The notes under the pieces were generated by a model. The model saw only the letters and a list, made by a program, of their open reading frames with translations. It had not been told where the DNA came from and made no database searches. Both the position numbers and the translations under genes were made by a program. A stretch of 64,000 nt of DNA. Source: Dermacentor variabilis (lineage: Eukaryota; Arthropoda; Arachnida; Ixodida; Ixodidae). Each line of letters starts with the position of its first letter. Positions within the stretch are counted from its first letter, which is position 1. Positions 43,001 to 54,800 of this stretch are shown piece by piece. The stretch spans positions 37,077,115 to 37,141,114 of the forward strand of contig NC_134573.1 of NCBI RefSeq assembly GCF_050947875.1, given 5' to 3'.

Positions 43001-45890
43001 TATGCACAATAACAGCAGGAAGTAGCGCACTGATCCAAATGCCTTCTTGATGGGTCAATAGCAGCCGCGTATGCATATATGATATATGATAAATATTGCA
43101 CCCGTACAGACTAAAGAGAAGGATCCTGTCGAAAAGTCAGTGTTTGAGAAAAAGTGACTTCGCGCTCCGCTTGTGTGCTCCACGTGCCATGTACGATTGA
43201 AAATTTGGCTCAGACGCTCACAGAAGCGTATGCTATCCGCGCGTGGAATTTTTTCCACCGAGTCCGAGGAGTGGTTAGCGACCCCTTTAGCAAAATTAAA
43301 GCTGAGTGAATAGTCTCTATGCTCTAATGTCTACGTTTTTCATTGGATAAAAAGAACTGTTATGAAAAACTTGCTGCCTCTGTTCCCCCATGCCTTTTAT
43401 GCCAGCATCAGACTACGTTGCTATAGTACATAGTTTCCGGAGCCTCACCCTGCATTTGATGAAGGTGGATTCAGGATACATTTGTTCGATTGTGCTCTGG
43501 AATTCGTCCTGTTATTAAAATGTGAAGATAAATCCCCACGCCTTCAACTAATGCAAGAACACTGTGGTTGCTTCATTCACTTTTAGTTTTGGGTTTGAGT
43601 GCATAAAGCTATATTATGCATATTCACTCGCACGTGCCACGCCGGTGAATATTTATAGAAAAACTGATCCGACCGTTCTAATCCTCACACAAAATGCTCA
43701 GATGGATAAACTTTATATTTCACTAGACTTCGGGATATATTATTGGTGACTGTACTGTGAGGTTCAATGGTTTTGGTTAAAAATGTTGTGTGTGATATTC
43801 TAGTGAATGCTTATTTCCTTGCTATTTCTTTGGGATTCTAAGAGAACAGTTACTGGTTTTTGCAATCTTCTCGCTGAGCTAAACTGGTTATGTTTTTTTT
43901 ATAATTGGCGAAATAAAGAGCCTCTTGTGATTGATATACAATCAAAGTTACTCAGTGGAGGTGACTTTCCATTTTTGCGAAAACCTAAGCGCCAGTTATA
44001 ATTCATTCTAAATGGAGCAACTCAGAACCCTAGAAGCGTAGTTTACAAGTTTAATAGGAGGTATTTTTTTTTTGTCTTGAAAGAAAGTAGCTTCCAGTTT
44101 AATTTACATTTTGAGGAAATAGAGGGCTTCCACAAGTGTGTTAAATAATCGTTGGCATTGGAAGAAACTAGGCTCTATGCAACCCAAGCACTTAGCAGCT
44201 CTGCCAAGCTTGTAGCTTCCAGGCTTACCCCCCGCCTCCTAACAGGAGTAATACCAAGGAGGGTAACCTCCTCGGGTAGTACTAAGAAAATTAGCTCACG
44301 CCGATATTATTATTTAAGCAACGTTAGTGTTGTTTATCCCACGCAATAGTGGAAATACCGGTGGAAGCTCTAACTGCGCCATTCTCCTCCGAGCACAACT
44401 AACCCAACATTTCCCCAAGTTCCCTATCGCTCTTTTTTCTATGGGTTCGTGATGTACATCAAGTACAACTAATATATTCGCTAAACGCGCAGAGGCACAT
44501 CTTTTGACAGTATATATGAATCGATTGTGCACGCAAAGAGATGCAGCGACGAGCGACATTATCTCTCACAAGCTGATTGGTATTCATATTGGGCGGGATA
44601 ATCGCTTTCGGCCCTGTGTAGCAGTTTGCTAAGCGACAACAACGGATCGATGCAGCGGCCCCAGGTGATCAAGCACACGCTCCGGTACGATGTCCAGTGT
44701 TCTTTATATGTGACAGGTCCGCTCATTATGCATGCACCTCACCCTTGTGCAATGTCAAGAGGTATGAAGAAAGCTACACGATTCCCGAGTGTATGATCGC
44801 TGTTGGGAAACAGAATGATAGGGCGCTATTCGGTAGGGGCCGAGTTCACGCCGATGCAAGAATAAACATGACAATCTTACAACACATATCGTTACTGAGC
44901 ACTGTTTTGTTTCGATGCCGCTTGCAGTCTGTTTCTTGCGTTGGCCGTATATTTCATGTTCAGAAATTGCTACTGCAATGTTTGTGCGTAACAGGGCATA
45001 GAATATGAATAAAAGCTTGCACATGCTACAAAGTTAAATGTAGCTAAGTCGGCGTACAAGCTGAAAACAGTGACAAATTAAGAAAACGGCCCTGGTAAGA
45101 GGGGTTCGTCCTTGCTCTAACACTATATCCTGTGCGCCGTCAATGCGCCAGTGTTTTTATGGCTAATAAAAAGTCTGAAACTTCCCAAGCCACACACATT
45201 GGGGTTTTTTGTGTGTGTGCGTGTGTTCGAAACGAGCATTGAAAAAAAAAACCTAATTTTGAAATAGTTCAACGAATGGCGATTGCTTCTTAAGTCTCGC
45301 GAGAAATGCCAGGCAGTTAAAAACTCACAGCAAAAGCTCATGAAGCGAATGTTCTAGGTAAACATGACAAGTGAAGTGACAGGTAAAATAAAAACTTCCA
45401 GCCAAATAAGACATGCAGCGGCGGGAATCGACGACCTGATTCCATCATATAAAAAGCCGAGTTTTAAAGAGTTCGCATTGTAGAGAACTGCCAGGCCTTA
45501 AACGCGCAAGCACAACATTTTTCGGTGCTTCATGAGGACAGAATGTTTGCGATCTCTTCTTCGCATTTTGCAGGCACTCATAGTGTCGTGCGTTGGGCAG
45601 TTTAAGCCCGCTTTGATCGATGAACTCGATGAACCATGCTACCTCGAATAGCGCCTAGCATTTCCTGACTGCCAGCCGTATCGCGCCGCGTAGTACTCGA
45701 TTTCCGCGCTTAGGAGTACGAACCATATCATCGATTGAGCAGGCTGGCAAGTAAGGGTGCATGACGTCATCCCGATCTTTTAAGTGCCTGCTCCTCCAAC
45801 CGCCTCTTAGTTTTGTTACTCTCATGAAGACATCATATTTAGGGTCTTTCGCTTTTCGTCTCAGTATCGCTTCGCTTGATGATGCCCCTC
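40100..45890. other. About 5.8 kb without genes or recognisable transposons
   Basis: Frames are all below 135 residues and show no domain. There are no long direct or inverted repeats that I can see, and none of the TE families found elsewhere in the window. GC content appears moderate. A small exon or regulatory sequence could be hidden here, but nothing supports one. Confidence 0.4.
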
Positions 45891-45939
45891 ATCAATACGG
45901 ATGATCTCATACGACGGCACCAAAACCTAACCTTTGTGC

Positions 45940-46520
45940 GTTTAGTGTGACGTGGCGTTTGTTGTTGTTCGGTGACGTCGAGGTAAATTCGTGGACATTA
46001 ACTACACAACACGAAAAGTTGCTCTTTAAGCAAATACGCTCACTTTTTAAAACGCATGAAGGTCAGAAAAAAGCGCATGAGGCAGTTATTTACACCAAAC
46101 TTAACGCTAAGGCTGCTGACAATAAGCAATAAGCTTGCCGTAGTCACGGCTTCAATCTCCATGGTAGCACATGACGTGGGTAAATAAAAACAGGTTGGAG
46201 TCGATTTGCACGAGCTTAAATCTGATAACTTTGTTAGCGACCTATTTGGACAAAGTCGTGAGGCATTAAGATTACATTGAAAATAGGTCACGAAGTAACA
46301 ACTGGGTCTTTTACAACTTAAGGGAACCATTGAGTAAAATTGGGAAGATTACAAGCGTCAAGTGCTGCCAGTTCGTGCAGATCATTACAGTGTCCAGATA
46401 CCATTACTGGAAGCGCGCTCACAGGATTGGCCGCTTTTTGGCTTTAGGTAAGAGACCCATCGCAGGGCAATTTCGTTCGTTTAAGAAAAATGCGCGCAAA
46501 GACGTACCACCCTATAAATA
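45940..46520 (+). pseudogene. LINE ORF1 remnant with decayed 2A motif
   Basis: Plus strand: RLLLFGDVEVNSWTLTT, then EKLLFKQIRSLFKTHEGQKKA, a short coiled-coil-like stretch, ending at a stop near 46,132. After about 200 bp in broken frames comes KRAHRIGRFLALGKRPIAGQFRSFKKN, which resembles the RRM end of L1-type ORF1 (AHR-GR...KRP-IV-F-SFK). The 2A-like motif kept D-V-E-x-N but NPGP has become NSWT (45,973-45,996), so it could not mediate skipping. No ORF2 follows; gypsy D begins 250 bp later. Confidence 0.65.
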
Positions 46521-46774
46521 AGTGATGATTACTCAAATAGAGACGGGTTGGAAAACAAACGGCTTGTCGCATTGCTTATGGGGGAGCGTTGAAATTTTCA
46601 AGCTTCGCTTTAGTTCCTTGGATATAAGAGGCAAAACGTTTATGCACAATTCCTCCACTGATGATATAGAAACATAGCACTAACAATCAAATGTGCCAGT
46701 TGTGACGCTAAAGTCGCAATCTCCAAGAATTCGTTTTCCTCGTTATAAACGGTCGGAAAACGAGTAGTCAATAT

Positions 46775-47506
46775 TTGCGTTTTTGGACCTCGTTTTTGGT
46801 CTTGCGCCGACGTCACACCCCGCCCGCCGACTCTCTGTCAAGCCTTGGAGGAGTCGACGACAACCATGCTGCTCTGTTCGTAAAAATTCAGGAATTCGTT
46901 CGTGCAGAGGTCGCCCGCCAACTATCTTTGATATGCTCTGTCGAGGAATCACCACCTGCTTTGTACCCTACGATCCACGACTTTATTCAAGAGCAAGTAT
47001 CTCAAGCCGTTCCTCCAGTCGCTGAGGAGGCACCAGTCACGGCACCTCTCACTTACGCTGAAGAAGTTTCCTGATCTCGTCCACAAACGCCCTTGCCGCC
47101 CTCTATGCATCGACCACCGACATTTTTGCCGCCATCTATGCCGCTTCCCGACCGACGGCATTTCCCTCCTATGCCGCTACCCGACCGACAGCATTTTCCG
47201 AATCCTCAACCACGACTCGGACCTTACCCCCACCAGTGGCGCACCTTCGATGACTGCCCAATATGTTTTGCTTGCAGTGGTGCTGGTCACGTGGCGCGCC
47301 ATTGTCGTCGTTGCATGCTTCCTCTTCAGAACATCCGTCGAGCGCCACCTTTCCCCGCTCCGTTTTCCTCTTCGCCTTCCAGCCTTCCTACCTCTTCCTA
47401 TTCGCCTGACCGCCCAACCGCCTCTACCCGCCGCTCACCACCTCACCGTCGTCGCTCGCTTTCTCCGATGCGGCGATGTCCAGTCTCCACCGAGCAGGAA
47501 AACTGA
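46775..47506 (+). pseudogene. gypsy D gag C-terminal part
   Basis: The first segment reads NHAALFVKIQEFVRAEVARQL and IHDFIQEQVSQAVPPVAEE, the linker before the knuckle; it corresponds to VIRQEL-type linkers in elements A and E. After a frame change near 47,070-47,090 a proline-rich segment leads to the knuckle CFACSGAGHVARHC (C-x2-C-x4-H-x4-C intact) and an S/P/R-rich tail ending ...EQEN at the TGA (47,504-47,506). The capsid N-terminal half is missing. The stop coincides with the putative frameshift site at 47,497. Confidence 0.82.
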
Positions 47507-48157
47507 TGGCCGCAGTTCCCGAGGCGCGAACTGCGTCCACGTCGCAATGCCCAAGTCCTCGTCCCTCTCCATCCAACGTAATTGAAGTGTCTGTCGAAGG
47601 AATCGCCGTCCTGGTACTTGTAGATACAGGAGCCGCTGTATCCGTAATTTCCGCCGAACTCTGCCGCACACTACGAAAGGTTTTGACGCCTCTCTCCGAC
47701 TTCACCCTTCGAACCGCGAACGCTCAAAATATAACGTCTCTCAGCCTGTACTGCTAGCATCTTCAGTCAAGGTCTACTGTATACAGGCGAATTCTTCGTG
47801 CTGCCCTCGTGTTCCCATGACATTATATTAGGCTGGGACTTCCTTGCAAATAATAACGCCGTTACTGACTGTTATCACGCCGAACTCAAATTTTCTGCAC
47901 TTCCCTACCTTGATACTATTGAAAACGGCCCTTCTAGTGTTGAACTGTTTGTGTCCGAAGACAATTCCGTCCCTCCACACTCTTCCCTGCTTGTGCCTGT
48001 GTCGTGCGCCGCTATTTCTTATGGCGCTGTTCTCTTTACGCCCTCTGAGGTGTTCATTCGCCGCCGATGTTCTCCGCTGCCCTTTTCTCTCCTTACTCTT
48101 CGCAGCGGCGCCACAAAAATGGTCGTCGACAATCCCGCGGCCTACGTTTTAGCTTGA
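47476..48157 (+). pseudogene. gypsy D protease and linker
   Basis: In the -1 frame relative to gag: GKLMAAVPEA, then VEGIAVLVLVDTGAAVSVISAELC with an intact DTGA active site. After a frame change near 47,760 the second half reads HDIILGWDFLANNNAVTDC (normally I-LG-DFL), then a linker of about 100 residues. An aspartic protease of this type would cleave the Gag-Pol polyprotein. Confidence 0.85.
47497..47535 (+). promoter_or_regulatory. Putative -1 frameshift signal, gypsy D
   Basis: GGAAAAC (47,497-47,503) directly precedes the gag TGA (47,504-47,506). Seven nt downstream of the heptamer, CGCAGTTC (47,511-47,518) and GAACTGCG (47,528-47,535) form a perfect 8-bp stem with a 9-nt loop. Protease is open in the -1 frame. 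The A-site half (A-AAC) fits the X-XXY-YYZ rule; the P-site half (G-GAA) does not, so this may be a degraded signal. Confidence 0.55.
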
Positions 48158-48179
48158 TTTTATGGTTAATGCCTAGGCC

Positions 48180-50728
48180 TTGTTCAACCGGTCGACACTT
48201 TTTGCATCTTTGACGCTCCTGCCGCTTCTATTTCTGCGTACCTTGGCCCACTTACTTGCGACCCTGCTGTTGATCAGTCACTCCTCGACGCTTTCGACTG
48301 CTCCATCGACGATGTCACGTCATCATCCGAACGAAGCCAGCTTGTCGCTCTCCTGCAGAGGTTCAGCGCTTCTTTCGACAACCATGCTTCCGGTTTGGAC
48401 CACACCATCGACCGTTTTTCACCACATAGATACTGGCAGTCATACACCTTTACGGAAGCGCCCTCAGCGAGTATCCGCGTCTGAGCGCCGTGTCATTGAC
48501 CACCAGGTTGCTCACATGCTCAAGCGTGGAGTTGTGCAGCCTTCCAACAGTCCCTAGGCATGACCGGTCGTCCTCTTTAAGAAAAAGGATGACTCTATTC
48601 GATTCTGCGTTCACTACCGAAGTCTGAACAAGATAACGCGCAAGGACGTTTACCCGTTACCGCGCGTCGACAACGCCCTCGACTGTTTGCAGGGAGCTGA
48701 GTTCTTTTCTTCGCTGGATTTACGTTCCGGATACTGGCAAGTTCCTTTGGCACCATCTGAGCGACCTAAAACAGCATTTGTAACACCTGACGGATTATAC
48801 GAATTCATCGTAGTGCCTTTCGGCTTGTGTAACGCTCCAGCCACTTTTGAGAGAATGATGGATAATATTTTACGCGGCCTCAAATGGAACATATGTTTAT
48901 GATACCTGGATGACGTAGTTGTCTTTTCCGCTTATTTCCAAACACATCTCATCCGTCTCGAGCAAGTTCTGAAATGCCTTACTGACGCGGGACTCCAACT
49001 TAACTTGAAAAAAAGTCGTTTTGGCGCCCGAAAGGTCACTATTCTTGGACATGTATCACGAGACGGCGTCCTACCGGATCCAGCCAAGCTCCACGCTGTC
49101 ACCGTTTTTCCGCAACTAAAGAAGTTAAAGGAGCTTCAAAGTTTCCTTGCTTTATGCTCATACTTCCGACGCTTCATTCGAAATTTCACTTCCATAAGTG
49201 CACACCTAACAGCTTTTCTAAGTGGCTACACAGAACTTTCCGCTTTGTCGCCCGCCTGTGATGACGCCTTCACGAAAATACGCCACCTGCTAACCTAGCC
49301 CCCTATGCTCCGCCACTTCGATCCTGCAGCCCACAGTGAGGTCCACACCGATGCCAGTGGCGTCGGACTTGGCGTCGGACTTGGCGCCGTACTCGCGCAA
49401 CGAAATGCGGAGTTGGATGAATATGTCGTTGCCTACGCGAGCAGAACTCTGACAAAGGCGGAGGCTAATTACTGTGTTACAGAGAAAGAGTGTTTTGCCA
49501 TTATTTGGGCCCTTGGAAAATTCCCTCCCTATTTGTATGGTCACCCTTTCGATGTCGTCACTGACCATCACTCCTTTTGTTGGCTGTCTACCCTTAAGGA
49601 CCCATCTGGCCGACTTGCTCGCTGGGCCTTTAAGCGACAGGAGTACGACATCCGCGTTCTCTACTGTTCCGGCCGCTAACACACGGATGCTGACGCCCTT
49701 TCTCGCTCACCGGTCTCCGCTGACTGCGCTTCCCTACCTGCCCTTGGGCCCATACTTACATCTCATGCACTGCGCAACATGCCGTCGGAGCAGCGCAAGG
49801 ATCCCTGGATCAGTGCTCTCATCAGCATCCTTTCTGATCCATCCACCTCTTCACCATCTCGCACTCTTCGCGGCCAGGCTACCCACTTCTGCATTCGCGA
49901 CGGCCTTCTTTATCGTCGTAATTACCTCTCTGACGGTCGCAAGTGGCTTCTCGTGATACCCCGCCATCTCCGTGCCCTTATCTGCGACGTTTTCTACGCA
50001 GACCTTCAGTGCGCGTATGCCGGCCTCTTCAAGACCTATGCTTGACTACGCATCCGATTTTAATGGCGCGGCATGTATAACAACGTAAGAAAGTTCATTC
50101 GTTCCTGTGCTCAGTGGCAACGCCTAAAATTACCTACCGGACAAGTCTACCCGTCACAACCCATTCCCTGCCCTAGTCGGCCCTTTGATTATGTTGGTAT
50201 AGACAAATGCGAACCGCTACCCTCCACTCCAGCAGGCAACCGCTGGATTATTGTTGCAGTGGATCTCTTGACCCGCTATGCTGAAACAGCTGCTCTGCCA
50301 ACTGCCACCGCCCGCCACGTTGCATCGTTTCTGTTACGAGATTTCGTTCTTCGCCAGGGTGCCCCTCGCGAACTTCTAAGTGATAGAGGCAGCGCCTTTC
50401 TTTCCGATGCTTCGAAGGCACTACTCGACGAATGCCGAATCGCCCACCGCGCCAGTACAGCGTACCATGTGCTTCAACCGAGTGCTTCAACCGAACTCTT
50501 GGCGATATGCTCTCGATGTGCGTCGCCTCTGATCATTCAAATTGGGACCAAGTTCTCCCTTTCGTGACGTATGCGTACAATACTGCGGCCCAAGGAACTA
50601 CTGGTTTTTCCCCTTACTTTCTCCTATACGGACGAGAACCTTCTACTACGCTCGATACCATTCTTTCATATACAGCTCACGCGTCCGAAAGTACTCCGCT
50701 ATCTGAAGCTGCTCGTCATGCCGAGTAA
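48180..50728 (+). pseudogene. gypsy D RT, RNase H and integrase
   Basis: From about 48,550 to 50,480 the motifs stay in one frame, broken by stops (near 48,557, 48,901, 49,299, 49,678, 50,043). RT: FCVHYRSLNKITRKDVYPLPR, SSLDLRSGYWQVPL, VVPFGLCNAPATFERMMD, then a stop and YLDDVVVFS (DD kept), LGHVSRDGVLPDP. RNase [11 protein letters not shown] (with a 12-bp internal duplication), [11 protein letters not shown] and TDHHSFCWL, all acidic residues present. Integrase: LYRRNYLSDGRKWLLVIP, degraded HHCC, then FDYVGIDKCEPL (first D) and LLSDRGSAF (second D). A 13-bp tandem duplication at 50,469-50,494 frameshifts just before the catalytic-E region (TECFNRTL). The end reads WDQVLPFVTYAYN...GFSPYFLLYGREP and stops at 50,728. 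Confidence 0.88.
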
Positions 50729-51815
50729 TGCCGAGGAACTGGTTGCACAATTACGATCGGGTCAGCGCACACAACACGTGGGACAACACGCTTATGCTGG
50801 CCAATATAATATTCTACCTCAAGAAAACGGCACGGGTCTGGTTCGAAACACACGAAGAAGAGATTACGAGTTGGGACCAGTGCAAGCAGAGGCTTAGAGA
50901 TTTGTTCGGCAAGCCCGTCGGCCGCCAACGTGCTGCGAAGAAGGACCTTGAGACCCGTGTACAGACGTCCACTGAATCTTACGTGGCGTATATCCAGGAA
51001 GTCCTCGCACTTTGCCGCAAAGTAGATAACAATATGACAGAGGCAGACAAGGTCAGCCACGTCTTAAAAGGTATCGCGGACGACGCGTTTAACCTGCTTG
51101 TTTATAAGAATGTAACAACGGTCAATGAGATCATTAACGAATGTTGCCGCTTTGAAGACGCGAAGAGTCGCCGCATAGTTCAACAGTTTACGCGGTTACC
51201 CAATACCGCAGCTTCATCAAAGTGCGAAGACATTTCGTGCGAAGTCCACCGCGTGAGTCCACCTCCTCCGAGAACGTCGTACGTATCGTTCGGCGAGAAA
51301 TCGAAGCAGCGTCTCCTGCCACGCCTGTGACGCAGTGCTTTGACGATTCCAGGCCGCTTGTGCCACTCATTCAGTCGGTCATTCGCCAAGAACTTGCCAA
51401 TATAGGTCTTCCGTCCATCTGCTCCGCCAGCCGTCCTGAATTTGCTTCGTCTGCTGCCTCTGCCCCTGTTCGCCGGAGCCAATACGGTCCATATCCGGGC
51501 TATCGCAACCCGGCTGAATGGCGCACCCATGATGATAGACCCATCTGCTTTCACTCTGGACGTGTGGGCCACATCTCTCGCCGCTGTCGAAGCTCCTGGC
51601 CAGCCCACTCTCGACCAAGCTTTCCCGCCTACCGCCGCTCCCCACTGAATCCCCACCTGCCATCCCTCTCCATCGAGGTTGAAGACACACCTGACAACGC
51701 TCGAGCCACCGCGACCAGCCGATCACCATCACCCCATAGTCGCCGCTCCCGTTGGCCCCAGCTGCGTCGCTCTCCATCCCCAGCTTACCGTCGCCGCTCT
51801 CCGACGGGAAACTAA
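50728..51815 (+). pseudogene. gypsy E gag
   Basis: The capsid core begins abruptly (NYDRVSAHNTWDNTLMLANII) and continues ARVWFETHEEEITSWDQC, LRDLFGKPVGRQRAAKKDLE, ESYVAYIQEVLALCRKVD and EADKVSHVLKGIADDAFNLL. The first ~60 residues expected (RQRDP-VFSG...VEDWL) are missing at the junction with element D. After an overlap near 51,222-51,330 the frame changes and the linker and knuckle follow: CFHSGRVGHISRRC, where the second cysteine of C-x2-C is Ser, so zinc binding is doubtful. An R/S/P-rich tail ends SPTGN at the TAA (51,813-51,815), overlapping pol by about 60 nt. Confidence 0.88.
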
Positions 51816-54800
51816 CTGGGGCAGCTCCTGGAGGTGACGCTGCTCCAGAACACCGGCCTGAAATTCCTCTGCTGACCCTGCCTACTAATCGGAACCTTCT
51901 GGACGGGGACGTGGATGGTTTGCCCGTTACAGCACTCATCGACACTGGAGCCCAAATTTCCATTATGAGTGCGGAGCTTCGAATGCGCTTGAAGAAAGTA
52001 CTGACTCCTGCTCCGACTCGACTGCTCCAGGTCGCCGACGGTGGAACTCTGGTTGTGCTTGGAATGTGTACTGCTCGTGTCAGTGTCGCCGGTCGCCACA
52101 CGTCCGTTTTGTTTAGTGTGCTCGAACGTTGCCGTCACAATGTGATCCTCGGACTCGACTTTCTGGCAGCCCATTCTGCTCTGATTGACTGTTCCGCCGG
52201 CGTTGTGCAACTTGATCTACCCCTACCTGTTCCCGTTGACCTTCCTGCTCAAGCTCCAACTCAGCTTTGTTCCGCGGATTTTATACGCCTACCATCTCTT
52301 GCAGCAACCTGCATCCCTGTCTTATCCTGCCCACCTGTATCTGACGGAGACTACGTCCTTACTCCCGCGACTTCAGTCCAGCTTTCTCACAGTGTCTCCT
52401 TCCCACACACCATCGTTTCTGTTGCGGACAATCAGACATGCCTTCCCATCCTAAATTTCGCACAGTGTCCACAAGTAGTTCCTCGAGGCATATCTCTTGC
52501 CACGTTGTCACCGACGCACCAGTGCCACATTTCCGCTCTATCTGTTGCGCCGTCTTCGACCAATGCTCATTCTCCGCCGTCTACATCAGCCCTGACCGAC
52601 GACATTACAAATATGATTGCACCGGACCTCTCGACCCAACAAGCCGCAGAGCTCCGTTGCCTCCTCGAGTCCTACTCCGACATTTTCGACCTGAACGATC
52701 GCCCTTTGTGTCAAACTACGGTCGTGAAGCATCGTATAAATACCGGCGATGCAGCACCTGTTCGCCGACGCCCATACCGGGTGCCGCCTTCTGAGCGACA
52801 CGTTATCCAGAGCGAGGTTGACAAGACCCTTGCCAAAGGGATTATTGAACACTCTTCCAGCCTGTGGGCGTCCCCTGTTGTTCTCGTCAAAAAGAAGGAT
52901 AACAGCTTGTGATTCTGCGTTGACTATCGTCATCTAAACACGATCACTAAGAAAGATGTATATCCACTTCCCCGCATTGACGATGCTCTGGATTGTCTCC
53001 ACGGTGCCACTTATTTTTCATCTATAGACCTTTGCTCTCGATATTGGCAAATTGCCGTGGTTGAAATGGACCGTGAAAAGACCGCATTCGTCACACCAGA
53101 CGGCCTATATCAGTTCCGGGTAATGCCTTTTGGCTTGTGCAATGCCCCGGCGACCTTTGAACGGATGATGGACATGCTCTTGCGTGGTTTGAAATAGTTC
53201 ATCTGTCTGTGCTACTTGAATGACATCATCGTATTCTCTTCAACTTTTGCGACTCATCTTCAAAGACTTTCATCTGTTCTTTCTGTTTTTCGCACCGCTG
53301 GCTTGCAGCTCAACTCGTCCAAGTGCCACTTCGGTCACCGCGAAATAACCATGCTCTGACACCTCGTCGATTCGTCAGGCATTCGCCCCGACCCCGCTAA
53401 AGTTCATGCTGTGCAGAATTTCCCCGTACCAACTTGTGCCAAGGATGTTAGCAGCTTTATTGGCCTTTGCTCGTACTTCCGCAGGTTTGTGGGAAATTTC
53501 GCCCATGTTTCCCGTACCCTGACTGACCTCCTGAAGAAAGACGTTCCTTTCTGTTGGGGCTCTGAACAAGCGTCTGCTTTCTCGCAGCTCATCACGCTGC
53601 TCACCACACCTCCTGTTCTCGCCCACTTTGACGCCTCCGCTCCGACAGAAATCCGGACTGACGCTAGTGGCTACGGCATCGGCGCAGTTTTAGCTAAACG
53701 CCAATGTGGGCACGACCGCGTCATCGCCTACGCCAGCCGCCTCCTCTATCCCACAGAGCGCAATTACTCGATTACTGAGCGCGAGTGTCTCGCCCTCATT
53801 TTGGCGGTGGGCAACTTCAGACCATATATATATGGTCGGCCATTTACAGTTACAACCGACCACCACGCCCTTTGTTGGCTTTCCTTCCTTAAGGATCCCA
53901 CCGGACGCTTCGGACGCTGGGCCCTACGGCTGCAGGAATACACATACACTGTGGTCTACAAGTCGGGTCGTCTACATCAGGACGCCGACTGCCTGTCTCG
54001 TCATCCGGGCGATATACCGGACGGCTTAGTGATGTAGCACCGATCTGCGTTCTTTCGCTCTCTGCCTTGCAAGACATTGGCGCTGAACAACGACGCGATG
54101 AGTCGTTACGCCCCATTATCGAACGCCTCCTCTCTGATCCGTCTGAACCGCCGCTTCACATGTTCGTACTACAAAATGGCATCCTGTATCGCCGCAACAT
54201 GCACCCCGACGGGCCCGAGCTCCTAACCGTCATTCCGTTTCATCTGCGACAAACTGTACTGCAGCAACTTGCACGACGTTCCCACCGCTGGACACCTTGG
54301 CGTTACGCGGACCTATGACCGAATTCGGCGACGGTTTTTCTGGCCCCCTCTGAACCGCTCCGTTCGGCGCTATGTTGCCGCGTGTGAGTAGTGTCAACGC
54401 CGGAAAAGACCAGCTGTGCCTCCTGCCGGACTGCTGCAGCCTTTGGATATACCAGCCGACCCTTTTTTTTTTCACTGGCGTTGACCTTCTCGGACCATTA
54501 CCTATATCGAATGACGGAAATAGGTGGATTGCCGTCCCTACGGACTATACAACTCGCTTTGCCATTACTAGAGCCCAACCGACCAGCTGCGCTACAGACA
54601 TCGCTGATTTCTTGCTTCACGACGTTATCTTGCACCACGGTGCACCTCGTCAACTTCTCACCGATGGCGGCAGATAGTTTCTTTCCAAAGTCATAGACGA
54701 CGTACTTCGATCATGTGCTACTAAACACAAACTTACTACCGCTTACCATCCAGAAACTAACCATCTTGCCGAACACCTGAACCGCACAATAACTGACATG

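Larger units (their letters stand above)
46775..50728 (+). mobile_element. Ty3/gypsy element D, without LTRs
   Basis: Plus-strand order: gag C-terminal part, -1 frameshift signal, protease, RT, RNase H and integrase, ending within integrase at 50,728 where gag of element E begins without a gap. The 5' LTR, leader and most of the capsid are absent. Confidence 0.88.
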
